Assembly: GCF_023195535.1 (NCBI RefSeq)
Contig: NZ_JALPNF010000001.1
Location: forward strand, 930,001 to 994,000
Source of the DNA: Sphingomonas faeni
GTDB lineage: Bacteria; Pseudomonadota; Alphaproteobacteria; Sphingomonadales; Sphingomonadaceae
Direction of reading: 5' to 3'
DNA length: 64,000 bases
The notes below the pieces were generated by a model, which saw nothing but the letters and a program-made list of their open reading frames with translations, did no database searches and was not told where the DNA came from. Position numbers and translations under genes: made by a program. Below are positions 24,308-33,446 of the stretch, one piece after another (positions within the stretch are counted from its first letter, which is position 1; each line of letters starts with the position of its first letter).

Positions 24308-27300
24308 CTATTTGAACGAGGCGCGGATCGAGAAGGTGAAACGGCGATCTGCGATGAACCAGTTGCGCGGCCGAGTCAGCAGATCGTCGTTGATGACGTA
24401 CGACGTGCGCGTAATCGAGTTGGTCAGGTTGACGCCCTGGAAGCCCATCTTCACCGACGGCGTCACCGCGTAGAAGATCGACGCATCGAGCTGTCCGTAC
24501 TTCTCTGCATAGACCGGCGCGTTGGGGACGATGACGTCGCGGATCGTCAGCAAGTTCCTCGACCGCCAATTATACGCGGCCCGGATTTCCAGGCCGTTGC
24601 GCTGGTAGAAGGGCGCGAGATTGAACTGGTATTTGGACAGGCCCTGCAACGGCAGTCCGCTGGTGTCGACGTTCGAGATAATCCCGGCCGCGACGTTCGG
24701 ATCGTTCTCGTCGAGGTTCTCCTGCGACACGCCTGACGACTGCACATAGGTAAAGTTAGCGGCGAGACCGAAACCGCTCAGGAAACCGGGCAAGAAGTCA
24801 TAGGTCTGCTGATAGCCGACCTCGAAGCCCTTCACCCGGCCGGTCTCCGTCGAGTTCAGCGGGGTCGTGATGATCCCCTCGAAGGTCGCGCCATTGTTGG
24901 TAAAGCTCTGGCGCTGCAGACTGTTGGTCTGCACGCCGTAGAGGTCCTTCTTGAACAGCGACAGCGTGAGCTGGCCGACGTTCGAGAAATACCATTCCGC
25001 GGTCAGGTCGTAATTGTCCGCGCGAACCGGCTTCAGAAAGGGGTTGCCGACCGAGAAGTTCGCGATCGGCGCGCCGTTGAACAGGATCGTCTGGTCGCTC
25101 GTGTTCAGGTTGATGTTGTAGAAAGAGCGCGTCAGCCCGAAATCGGGCGGTGCGACACTCTTGGTGAAGGCCGCGCGGAACTGCAGACCACCGCCTACCG
25201 CCAGCTTCACGTTGAAGCTCGGCAGGAAGTAGTCATAGGTCAGCTTGGCATCGTTTGGAGTAAGCTGGCCGTTCTGGAATGCGGCCGCGGAGTCGCGCAC
25301 GCCCTGCGGCAGCGAGCAGAAGCGCGACGGAACCTGACCTGCGGCGACCTGCTCCGGCGTCAGTGGGGGACAGTTGAACGCCTGTTGGGGGAACGCGAAG
25401 AAGCCCGACGAGATACGCCGCGTCTTGGTGTAGCGCACGCCAAGGTTGCCGCTCAGGTTCCAGCCGTTCGACAGGTCGTTGCCGAACCGCGCCATCGCAT
25501 AGACCGCGTTATTGCGTTCGCTGACCGGGTTGATTTCGCCCGGGAGGAACGGGGTTCCGGCAATGGCACCGGCGCGGTTTGCCAGCGGTACCCAGCCCTC
25601 TGCGCCCGACAGGTTGCTGCTGAAGTTGCGCCATTCCTGCGCGATCTGGGTGATCGCCTGCGTCGCGCTATCGTAGTTCTGCAGGAACGACCCTGGCACG
25701 AACACGCGTCCGCCGTTCGACGCATCGTTCGCCTGGCCGCGGAAGAAGTTGTCGTACAGGAACGCCTGCTGCGGCCCCAGATTGCCCTCGTTCCGCGTGA
25801 CGGGATTGCCGTCGATCGGGCGATCGAACCAGACCGGGCCACCCGGACCGGTCGGTGCGGTCGCATCGGTCTGGTTGTTGCCGCCGCCCCAGATCTCGCT
25901 CAGCACGCCCCAGTTGTACGCGGTCGAGCGCGCTTCGTTCTGGCGATCCGCGAACCGATAGCCGACGCGAACCGAGGTCAACCAGCTGTCCTCGGGGAAG
26001 GAATAGTCGAGGTCGATGCGCGCAGCATCCTCGTTGCCCTTGCTGTCCTCGATATGATCCATCGCCGAGCGATAGAAGTTGTTATACGCATCGAGGTAGC
26101 TCGGGTTCGCCGCGTTCTGGTAGTTGTTCCGACCGTTCGTAACGGGAATGAAGTTCACATAGGCCGGGTTGGTCCCGTCGAGCCGGATGTCGGCATTCTG
26201 ATAGGACGTACCCCATACCGTCAGGTCGGTGACCTTCACCTGCGACCAGACATGCTGATAGTCGACGTTGATGCCGAGCCGGCTGGTCGCCTGCCACTTC
26301 AGGTTGAAGCTGGCGTCGTTGGTGCGGAAGCGCGAATTGTTGCCGCGGGAGATGTTGTTGCTCTGCAGGCCGTTGGTCGGCGTGCGGCCGTCGCCCCCAG
26401 CCTGCCCGTCCGCTGCAAAACCGTTCGGGCCGGTGATGATCCCGCTCGTGAAGACGTTGTCGTCGTCATAGGTGAAGTTGGTGCCGGGGAAGGGCTGCGT
26501 ATCGCCCGCCGCCAGCACGTTGTCGGTCGCGACCTCGATCGAATTCTCGGTCCACGCCTCGCGCGAGTCGGTGCGCAGGAACTGCGCGGTCGCGGTCATC
26601 GACTTGTCGGGGCTGCGCCACTGGCCGGCGGCCGAATAGCCGTAGCGCGTACGGTTGAATTCCTGGCTGCGGATTGCCGCGCCGCGCGGGACATACACTG
26701 TGCGACCGGTATTGACCACGCCAGTGGTTGCGTCGATCGGCTGCAGCAGCGAACCGTCGGCGCCGATCACGCGCTCGCCCCAGTTGGAGATCTGAACGCT
26801 GTCGGCGCGGCTGCGGACCTGCGAGCGCACGAAGCTGGCGAGAAAACCGAAATCACCAATGCCGGTTTCCCAGCGATTGCTGCCGAGGACCGAGACCGTC
26901 GGCGCGGACTTCTTGACGAAATCGCCGTAATTGTTCTCGAGCGTCCCGCCGAGCACCAGGCCGGTAGAATCGAACGGCAGGCGCGTGCGCAGGTTGACCG
27001 AGCCGCCGATGCCGCCTTCGATCATGTCCGCCGACGGGCTCTTGAACACGTCGACGCCGCCCAGCAGCTCGGCAGGCACGTCGGCGAACGACAGGCCGCG
27101 GCCGTTGTTCGCGCTGAACGAATCGCGGCCGTTGATCTCTGAGCGCGTGTAGCTGAGACCGCGGACGGTGACGCCCGATCCTTCGGTGGCGAAGTGATCG
27201 GGATCGGCGCCGGCCGAGAAGCGGCTGATCGAGACGCCGGGCACGCGCTGCAGCGCTTCGGTCACCGAACGGTCGGGCAGCGCGCCGATATCTTCGGACG

Positions 27301-27727
27301 AGATCGAGTCACCGACGACTTCGGAATTGCGCTTGATCGCCTGCGCACTCTGCAAACTGCGGCGAATGCCGGTGACGACGATGTCCTGCGTTGCCGCTTC
27401 CTGTTGCGGAGTGGCAGTCGACTGTTCGGCCTGCGTCGCGGTGACGCCACCCGACGGAACCTGCGCATTGGCCGACGGCTGAGAGCCGGTAGCAGTCGAC
27501 GGCGCCGCCGCTGCGGCACGATCAGAAGGTGCGGTACGCTGAAGCGCGTTCGGAGTCGGCGTGCTCTGCGACGCTGGAGCGTCGGCCGAACCATCGGCGG
27601 ACTGCGCCATCGCAGCGTAGGGCAGTGCAGCAAGGGACACCGCAAACATCGATACGCCACCCCTAAGTGCCGCGCCGCGAATGAACGACCGCGTAATGCC
27701 AGAATCTCGCTGCATGATGCCTCGCAT
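24308..27727 (-). CDS. TonB-dependent receptor, carbohydrate-type
   Basis: About 1139 residues from ATG 27727 (Shine-Dalgarno aggaaagagg; ATG 27715 also fits). Signal peptide to about residue 40 (AALPYAAMAQS), then a long Gln/Thr/Ala linker before the TonB box region (DIVVTGIRRSL). The plug has DIGALPDRSVTEALQRVPGV and GVTVRGLSYTRSEINGRDSF. The beta-barrel ends with Phe-Lys (FSIRASFK), typical of BAM-folded porins. This plug style is that of sugar-uptake receptors of Caulobacter, Xanthomonas and sphingomonads. It imports an unknown oligosaccharide across the outer membrane with TonB energy. A LacI-like operator lies upstream, and halogenase and cupin genes are adjacent. Confidence 0.94.
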   Translation of the reverse strand: MRGIMQRDSGITRSFIRGAALRGGVSMFAVSLAALPYAAMAQSADGSADAPASQSTPTPNALQRTAPSDRAAAAAPSTATGSQPSANAQVPSGGVTATQAEQSTATPQQEAATQDIVVTGIRRSLQSAQAIKRNSEVVGDSISSEDIGALPDRSVTEALQRVPGVSISRFSAGADPDHFATEGSGVTVRGLSYTRSEINGRDSFSANNGRGLSFADVPAELLGGVDVFKSPSADMIEGGIGGSVNLRTRLPFDSTGLVLGGTLENNYGDFVKKSAPTVSVLGSNRWETGIGDFGFLASFVRSQVRSRADSVQISNWGERVIGADGSLLQPIDATTGVVNTGRTVYVPRGAAIRSQEFNRTRYGYSAAGQWRSPDKSMTATAQFLRTDSREAWTENSIEVATDNVLAAGDTQPFPGTNFTYDDDNVFTSGIITGPNGFAADGQAGGDGRTPTNGLQSNNISRGNNSRFRTNDASFNLKWQATSRLGINVDYQHVWSQVKVTDLTVWGTSYQNADIRLDGTNPAYVNFIPVTNGRNNYQNAANPSYLDAYNNFYRSAMDHIEDSKGNEDAARIDLDYSFPEDSWLTSVRVGYRFADRQNEARSTAYNWGVLSEIWGGGNNQTDATAPTGPGGPVWFDRPIDGNPVTRNEGNLGPQQAFLYDNFFRGQANDASNGGRVFVPGSFLQNYDSATQAITQIAQEWRNFSSNLSGAEGWVPLANRAGAIAGTPFLPGEINPVSERNNAVYAMARFGNDLSNGWNLSGNLGVRYTKTRRISSGFFAFPQQAFNCPPLTPEQVAAGQVPSRFCSLPQGVRDSAAAFQNGQLTPNDAKLTYDYFLPSFNVKLAVGGGLQFRAAFTKSVAPPDFGLTRSFYNINLNTSDQTILFNGAPIANFSVGNPFLKPVRADNYDLTAEWYFSNVGQLTLSLFKKDLYGVQTNSLQRQSFTNNGATFEGIITTPLNSTETGRVKGFEVGYQQTYDFLPGFLSGFGLAANFTYVQSSGVSQENLDENDPNVAAGIISNVDTSGLPLQGLSKYQFNLAPFYQRNGLEIRAAYNWRSRNLLTIRDVIVPNAPVYAEKYGQLDASIFYAVTPSVKMGFQGVNLTNSITRTSYVINDDLLTRPRNWFIADRRFTFSIRASFK

Positions 27728-27738
27728 CCCCTCTTTCC

Positions 27739-27752
27739 TGATAGCGCTATCA
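27739..27752. promoter_or_regulatory. LacI-family operator candidate for the TonB receptor
   Basis: The perfect 14-bp palindrome tgatagcgctatca lies 12 bases upstream of the receptor start codon, next to its Shine-Dalgarno. It has the CG-centred form of LacI-family operators such as those of sugar regulons in Caulobacter and Xanthomonas. No LacI gene is in the window. Confidence 0.6.
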
Positions 27753-28142
27753 TTTATGAATTGCGCGCTTTGACAGAGGATTGGTAGCGCGAGCATAGCG
27801 GCTCAGCTAGTGTGAAAATGCAACAGATGGCCACAAATGTTACATTATTTGTAACGGTACCACGGAGTTCGACAGAGTTTGGATTAAACCAAATAAATAT
27901 ACATTTGTTTGCTCCCGGAATCTGCTTCGGCGAGGCCTATGAGGGGCGCCTCGCCGATCGCGTGGCAGACATCGAGTCGCTATAATCTCGATTAATACGC
28001 AGATGATCTCGGATGGCACCCAGGTCATAGGCCGGTGTATCGGTGACAACAGAAGATCGGGTATTGACCAGACCGGCCTTATCGTCTGCATGACACGCGC
28101 CACGGTACGTGTCGTCGAGACGCTCCCCCTTCCGAGGATCGC
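27753..28142. promoter_or_regulatory. Divergent promoter region, TonB receptor / halogenase
   Basis: 390 bp, clearly more AT-rich than the genes. It holds the inverted repeat gttaca-ttatt-tgtaac (27839-27855), overlapping a second pair acaaat / atttgt (27833-27852); both could be a second operator. An open frame at 27840-28103 (minus) has no support. I see no firm -35/-10 pair. Confidence 0.45.
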
Positions 28143-29714
28143 ATGAAGCCCAGACCATCACCCGGTACCACCAAACAGCCGCGCGGCATCAAGGTCGTCA
28201 TCGTCGGGGGCGGCACCGCAGGGTGGATGGCCGCAGTCGCGCTTGGTCGATTGCTCGTGCCCGCCGGGGGACAGGTCACGCTGATCGAATCGGACGCGAT
28301 CGCGACGGTCGGGGTCGGTGAAGCGACGATCCCGCCGATCCGCACTTTTCACGCCATGCTGGGAATCGACGAAGACGCGTTCCTGACCGCAACCGGCGGG
28401 AGCTATAAGCTCGGCATCCGTTTCGAAGGCTGGTCGCGCCCGGCCGAAAGCTATGTTCACCCATTCGGCCAGATCGGCACCGACATCGCCGGCTTGCCGT
28501 TTGCCGCGCAATGGCTCCGTGCCCGGCAGGCCGGGGACGCCGAAAACCTGGATCGCTATTCGCTCGAGGCCCGCGCAGCCGAGACGGGCCGTTTTTCACG
28601 ACCGATCGCCAATGGCGACTCGCCACTCTCGCGGATCGGTTACGCCTATCACTTCGACGCCGCCCGCTACGCCGGCTTTCTCCGTGCACAGGCAGAAGCG
28701 CAGGGCGTCACTCGCCGCGAAGGCAAGGTCGTCCGTGTCGAAACAGGTCCGGCGGGGATCGCCGCAGTGCATGTGGCGGACGGCACTCGTCCAGACGGGC
28801 GTCCAGACGGGCGTCCAGACAGGCGTCCAGACGGGCGCATAGACGGGGACCTGTTCATCGATTGCACCGGCTTCCGCGCGTTGCTAATCGAGGGTGCGCT
28901 CACGGCCGGCTGGGAGGATTGGTCGACGTGGCTGCCGTGCGATCGTGCGGTGGCGGTCCCCTCGTCCGCGGATGCCGCGCCGCTGCCGCTTACGCGCGCG
29001 ATCGCGCAACCTGCCGGGTGGCGATGGCGCATTCCGCTCCGTCACCGGACGGGCAACGGCCATGTGTTTTGCAGCCGCTATATGAGCGAGGACCAGGCCG
29101 TAGCGCGGCTACTGGATGCAATCGAGGGCGAAGCGCTCGCCGATCCACGCGTCATCCGTTTTGCAACCGGGCATCGCCGTCAGTTCTGGTCCGGCAACTG
29201 CATCGCGCTGGGACTTGCCGCGGGGTTCATGGAGCCGCTCGAGTCCACGAGCATCCACCTCGTACAGAGCGGGCTCCAGCATCTTTTGCAGATGCTGCCC
29301 GGCACGGGTGCGGCATCGTCCGTCGTGATCGAACGGTATAACCGCGTCATGACCGCCGAGTTCGTTCGCATCCGTGATTTTCTCGTTGCGCATTATCATC
29401 TCAATGCGCGCCCGGAGACATTCTGGCGCGACCGCGCGGCGGCGCCGATACCCGAAGGCCTCGCCGACAAACTCACCCTGTTTCGCCACGGCGGCCGCAT
29501 CTTTCGCGAATCTGACGAACTGTTCAACGAGACCAGCTGGTTATCGCTGCTGACCGGGCAGAATGCGGTCGTCGAGGGTCATGATCCATTGTGTGCGGCG
29601 CTACCGATTGACCGTGCTGCGACGAGGATCGCGCAAATCGAGCAGGTCGTTACCGCGTCGCTGGCCCACATGCCTCCCCATGCCGAGGCGCTGGCGCGGT
29701 TCGAACGCCGCTGA
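28143..29714 (+). CDS. Flavin-dependent (tryptophan-type) halogenase
   Basis: 523 residues with gagg upstream of ATG. The FAD loop is VVIVGGGTAGWMAAVALGRL. The lysine needed for halogenation is K89 in GGSYKLGIRF, the WxWxIP signature is WRWRIP at residues 293-298, and GFMEPLESTSIHL (about 361-373) holds the conserved Glu. All key sites are intact, so it should use FADH2, oxygen and halide to make hypohalous acid. The substrate is open: in sphingomonads and Caulobacter such genes sit with TonB receptors for sugars, so free tryptophan is doubtful. Residues 217-232 are a short repeat of PDGR from near-perfect 12-bp DNA units. Confidence 0.93.
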   Translation: MKPRPSPGTTKQPRGIKVVIVGGGTAGWMAAVALGRLLVPAGGQVTLIESDAIATVGVGEATIPPIRTFHAMLGIDEDAFLTATGGSYKLGIRFEGWSRPAESYVHPFGQIGTDIAGLPFAAQWLRARQAGDAENLDRYSLEARAAETGRFSRPIANGDSPLSRIGYAYHFDAARYAGFLRAQAEAQGVTRREGKVVRVETGPAGIAAVHVADGTRPDGRPDGRPDRRPDGRIDGDLFIDCTGFRALLIEGALTAGWEDWSTWLPCDRAVAVPSSADAAPLPLTRAIAQPAGWRWRIPLRHRTGNGHVFCSRYMSEDQAVARLLDAIEGEALADPRVIRFATGHRRQFWSGNCIALGLAAGFMEPLESTSIHLVQSGLQHLLQMLPGTGAASSVVIERYNRVMTAEFVRIRDFLVAHYHLNARPETFWRDRAAAPIPEGLADKLTLFRHGGRIFRESDELFNETSWLSLLTGQNAVVEGHDPLCAALPIDRAATRIAQIEQVVTASLAHMPPHAEALARFERR

Positions 29715-29744
29715 CGAAGCCGGGCTTGCCCCGCAGTCTACCGT

Positions 29745-30785
29745 TCAACGACGCTGAAGCGACTTGAGCAGATAGGTGCGGATGCGCTCGGTACGCTCGT
29801 CGCTTGCCGGTCCAAGCACGCCGCGCGCCGCCGTCGGCAGATGGTCGCCCGCCGCCGCGGCATCGTCACCGAACACATAATGGTCGAACCAAGCGCGCCA
29901 GCCGGCTTTCTCCGCCGCGGGTCGATCGCGGACCGCCATGAGAGCGTGCACGACCGCGTGGAACGCCGAAACGGTCGGATCGAACGACCACCAATAATTG
30001 CACAACACGTTCAGCGTCCCGAACGCCTGGACATGATGCCACCAGATCGCCGGCATGAAGATCGCGTCGCCCGGACCCAGATCGGCGACCCGTGCATGAG
30101 CGAGTGCCTCGGCATAACGCGGATAGCGATCGAAATCGGGCGCCAGAGGATCGACCATGCTTGCAGGAGGCCCCGCAAGCGTCCGGTCGAGCGGTCCGAT
30201 ATAGAGATTGCCAACCTGATCGGGCGGAAACAGCGTGAAGCGGCGCTGGCCGGCGACGACACAGGCGAGATTGGTCGAGCCATCGTAATGCGTGGCGGTC
30301 TGCGTCCCGTTACCGATCCACAACCGTGGCACCGCGCCGCCCATCGGCAGATCGAGCGGGTTGGCCGCAGCCCAGCCCGGCAGATGCTCCGGTGCGGTCG
30401 CGGCATTGGCATAGAGCGTGTGTCGCTCGCGCTCGGGAATGTCGGACAGGCGGAGCAATTCACCGAGCAGCATTCCCAGCGATGCCTTTTCACGGTGAAA
30501 GTTGAACCCTTCGAGGTGGTCGCCGCGGTAGAAGAACCGACCGCCGAACTCTGGCCCGCCAACCAGCACTTCCATCGGCTGGCCACCATTGCCTAGCCCT
30601 GCCAGATACGCGGCGACCGATCGATCGCCTTTCAGCCCTGCGTCGACGCTGGCCCAGTGCGAAACCTGCCCGCGGAGAACGATGGGTGTCGCGCTGGGCG
30701 CTACCTCGGCGGCGAACGTCGCGGCATCGACGGCAGCGCGTTCCTCGACGCGCGCATCGGTGGCGGCGGGATGATCGATCTTCAT
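29745..30785 (-). CDS. Cupin-like (JmjC/FIH-type) Fe(II)/2-oxoglutarate hydroxylase
   Basis: 346 residues from ATG 30785; a start at 30827 is possible but adds only basic residues. Cupin_8/JmjC core: TQTATHYDGSTNLACVVAG (the HxD iron ligands), RRFTLFPPDQVGNLYIGP, GDAIFMPAIWWHHVQAFG (the distal His) and NYWW. FIH-like enzymes hydroxylate side chains or small molecules. It is convergent with the halogenase, ending 30 bases apart. The halogenase, cupin and TonB receptor trio recurs in sphingomonads as a sugar-uptake accessory set; the actual substrate is not known to me. Confidence 0.88.
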   Translation of the reverse strand: MKIDHPAATDARVEERAAVDAATFAAEVAPSATPIVLRGQVSHWASVDAGLKGDRSVAAYLAGLGNGGQPMEVLVGGPEFGGRFFYRGDHLEGFNFHREKASLGMLLGELLRLSDIPERERHTLYANAATAPEHLPGWAAANPLDLPMGGAVPRLWIGNGTQTATHYDGSTNLACVVAGQRRFTLFPPDQVGNLYIGPLDRTLAGPPASMVDPLAPDFDRYPRYAEALAHARVADLGPGDAIFMPAIWWHHVQAFGTLNVLCNYWWSFDPTVSAFHAVVHALMAVRDRPAAEKAGWRAWFDHYVFGDDAAAAGDHLPTAARGVLGPASDERTERIRTYLLKSLQRR

Positions 30786-31148
30786 GCCCCCCCGATACCG
30801 CAACCTCGATCGGCTTGCTACTTTCACCGTGCGTCCAGATACTTGGGCCTTTCACAGGCAGCCGCATGGTCGCGCGCGCTTCGGCGAAAGCGCTAGACGA
30901 CCGACCGAGCCCGACACGGACGGGCCACACGCCGTCGCGACAGATCCGACACGCCGGTCCCATTCGCATGCGAGGCCAAAACCCCGGGCGGCCGGATATG
31001 CACAATGCCCGCCTGACGCGGATGGCCGAGACGTCGATGTCGTGACGTGGATACCATGACGGGGAATGGGATCGGACGACGGCTTGCATGCGTTTGATCG
31101 CACTGGGTATGCCGTGTGGTGGCCCTCCCTCCTGTGCGATGCTCCTTG
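30786..31148. other. 363-bp divergent intergenic region, cupin / protease
   Basis: Short open frames on both strands (for example 30784-31059 +) lack ribosome-binding sites and family character. It should contain the promoters of the two divergent genes, but I could not fix any box or operator. Confidence 0.4.
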
Positions 31149-32681
31149 ATGTCGATGTTTCGAGCCCGCCCGTTCCTGGGCCTCGCCCTGCTGACCATGG
31201 TACCGTCCCCAACCGCCGCGCAAGCTCCGACGATCGCCCCGGCCCCGTCCCTTGGCGCGCCCGCGGAACAGCCCGTGCCGCGCCTGCAGCTGCCGATCGA
31301 CGCACTGATGCAGGATGCGGGAGAATATGCGCGCACGTTCGACGTGACGCTCGACGAGGCGATGCACCGGTTGCGCGCCCAGTCCGAGAGCATCGCCGTG
31401 ACCGATCGCCTGCGTGAGACGTACCGCGATCGCTGGGCCGGCATCGCGGTCGATCATCGCCCGACCTATCGGATCGTGATCCTGCTGACCGGCACGGAGC
31501 CGGTGCCGGACCAGTCGATCGTGGCCGGCGGGATCGTCATCCCGATCGTGTTTCGCACCGGGGCGGCGATGAACCGGACAGGGATGTTGGCGATCATTTC
31601 CACCTATCAGGCGCGGATCCGCGATGCCCTGCCGCATCCGCCAGGCCTCGGGATAGACCCGCGAACTGGGGCCCTGCTCGTCATGATCAGTGGCCGTGAT
31701 GCCGAACTGGACCGGGACGGCGCATTGCGGGCTCGGATCGAGGCGATGACCGGTGTCCCCGTGCGGATCGAAGCCGTCGACAGCCCGGCTATCGACAGCA
31801 GGGGCATCGACAGCACGGCCATCGCCAGCGGGGCAGGCAATCCCGCGGGCGTGCCCCCAATCCAAACCGCGCCGGTCGAAACCGGCCGGGATCCCCTTGC
31901 GCCAATCCCAAATATGGTCGCCGTTTCGCCGCCCCCGCCGATTACCGGCCTCTCGTCCGTGGAGGGCGGTGCCCGGGTCGTCGGGGTGGTCGGAGGCAAG
32001 CGCTATGCGTGCACCACCGGATTCGTCGTCACCGATGGATCCCGCTTCGGCATCGCGACGGCGGCGCATTGTCCCGACGTGCTGACCTATGTCGACACGC
32101 GCCAGGGTAGCATACCACTCGATTTCATCGGCCAATGGGGATGGGGATATCAGGATGTCCAGGTCAACACGGTCGCCGCCGGGCCACCACTCGCCTCGTC
32201 CTTCTACGCCAACACCGCAAAGACGCGCACCCGCACCGTTTCGACCTGGCGCAATCGTGAAAGCACCCGCGCTGGCGACTTCGTCTGCCATCGCGGTGAG
32301 CGGACCGGATATAGTTGCGCACAGGTCGCGATCGTCGATTTTGCGCCGGCGGGCGATCTCTGCGGCGGCGCATGCCTGCCAACCTGGGTCGCGGTAGAAG
32401 GCCCGACGTGCAAGGCCGGCGACAGCGGCGCGCCCGTGTTCGACGGCACCATCGCGCTGGGCCTCGTGAAGGGCGGAACGTACCGCCGTGATGGCGAATG
32501 CCTGTTCTATTATTACATGTCGACCGACTATCTCCCGACAGGCTGGTCGCTCGCTTACCGGCTAGCCATCCCCCGCGTGCCGCCCGCCCCGCCCCCATCT
32601 CGTGACGGTGCCGCGCTGGTGGAAGACGGTACCATGACCGCGCTACCCGATCGCCGCGTCGCGCGTTACGTCGATCAATGA
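31149..32681 (+). CDS. Secreted trypsin-like serine protease with N-terminal pro-region
   Basis: 510 residues from ATG 31149. Signal peptide FLGLALLTMVPSPTAAQA. Residues about 50-210 form a separate domain that resembles the pro-regions of alpha-lytic-type proteases. After a Pro-rich linker, the S1 domain has GFVVTDGSRFGIATAAHC (catalytic His) and PTCKAGDSGAPVFDGTIALG (catalytic Ser in GDSG). The Asp is probably in the YQDVQVN segment. Several Cys could form disulfides. It would act in the periplasm or outside, on unknown proteins. A four-base overlap joins it to a Nudix gene and then an extensin-like gene. Confidence 0.82.
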   Translation: MSMFRARPFLGLALLTMVPSPTAAQAPTIAPAPSLGAPAEQPVPRLQLPIDALMQDAGEYARTFDVTLDEAMHRLRAQSESIAVTDRLRETYRDRWAGIAVDHRPTYRIVILLTGTEPVPDQSIVAGGIVIPIVFRTGAAMNRTGMLAIISTYQARIRDALPHPPGLGIDPRTGALLVMISGRDAELDRDGALRARIEAMTGVPVRIEAVDSPAIDSRGIDSTAIASGAGNPAGVPPIQTAPVETGRDPLAPIPNMVAVSPPPPITGLSSVEGGARVVGVVGGKRYACTTGFVVTDGSRFGIATAAHCPDVLTYVDTRQGSIPLDFIGQWGWGYQDVQVNTVAAGPPLASSFYANTAKTRTRTVSTWRNRESTRAGDFVCHRGERTGYSCAQVAIVDFAPAGDLCGGACLPTWVAVEGPTCKAGDSGAPVFDGTIALGLVKGGTYRRDGECLFYYYMSTDYLPTGWSLAYRLAIPRVPPAPPPSRDGAALVEDGTMTALPDRRVARYVDQ

Positions 32682-33445
32682 CCGATACGCCGCCCCTGCC
32701 ATCAGCGATCCCCGCCGCCACGTTGGTTATTTTTCGCGCACGCGGCGCTGGGCGTCCCGAACTCCTGTTCGTCGAACGGGCGAAGGCCATGGCTTTCGCC
32801 GGCGGCGCGCTGGTCTTTCCTGGCGGCCGCATCGATCCGGGCGATCACGCGCTGGCAACCCTGTCAGGCCACGACGATCCTGACGCCGCAGCCCAGATCG
32901 CCGCGATCCGCGAGACGATCGAAGAGGTCGGCATCCCGGTTGGGCTCTCGCCACTTCCCGCTATGAATGCGCTCGAGCGTTTGCGCGCGGCGTTGCACCA
33001 AGGAATTGCATTCGGCGAGGCGCTTGCCGACGTGGAAGCGGGTCTCGATCTGGACGCGCTTACGTATTTCGCGCGCTGGCGCCCGGCGCATGCGCATGCC
33101 CGCATATTCGACACGCATTTCTATCTGGCGCGGTTGCCCGCAGGTGCGCCCGCGGCCCGGGTCGATGCGACGGAGAATGTTCGACTGGTCTGGGCGACCG
33201 CGGCGGACGTCCTCGCGGAGGCGGATGCGGGACGGGCGACGATCATCTTTCCGACCCGGCGCAATCTCGAACGGCTGGCACAGTTCGCGGACTTCGAGGC
33301 GGCCGTGACGGACGCGCGCGCGCATCCCGTGCGGACCGTGACGCCGTGGACCGAGACACGGGACGGCGTCGAGCATCTCTGCATTCCCGACGATCTCGGC
33401 TATCCCGTGACGTCGGAGCCGATGTCGGACGCGGTGCGCGGCTGA
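32678..33445 (+). CDS. Nudix hydrolase
   Basis: 255 residues, ATG overlapping the protease stop (ATGA). The Nudix core is split by an insert: FPGGRIDPGDHAL, then about 18 residues, then AAIRETIEEVGIPVG (the REUxEExGU helix with its metal-binding Glu). The long form with the C-terminal helical domain (VEAGLDLDALTYFARWR, then HFYLARLPAG) is like the NUDT19/CoA-diphosphatase-like group. It probably cleaves a nucleoside diphosphate derivative such as CoA or NADH in the cytosol. No direct functional link to the protease is seen. Confidence 0.88.
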   Translation: MTDTPPLPSAIPAATLVIFRARGAGRPELLFVERAKAMAFAGGALVFPGGRIDPGDHALATLSGHDDPDAAAQIAAIRETIEEVGIPVGLSPLPAMNALERLRAALHQGIAFGEALADVEAGLDLDALTYFARWRPAHAHARIFDTHFYLARLPAGAPAARVDATENVRLVWATAADVLAEADAGRATIIFPTRRNLERLAQFADFEAAVTDARAHPVRTVTPWTETRDGVEHLCIPDDLGYPVTSEPMSDAVRG

Positions 33446-33446
33446 C

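Noticed and set aside
25385..27142. 585-codon open frame on the plus strand
   Set aside because: Antisense to the TonB receptor; no motif and no ribosome-binding site.
27840..28103. 87-codon frame in the TonB/halogenase spacer
   Set aside because: AT-rich regulatory DNA with no start signal and no family match.
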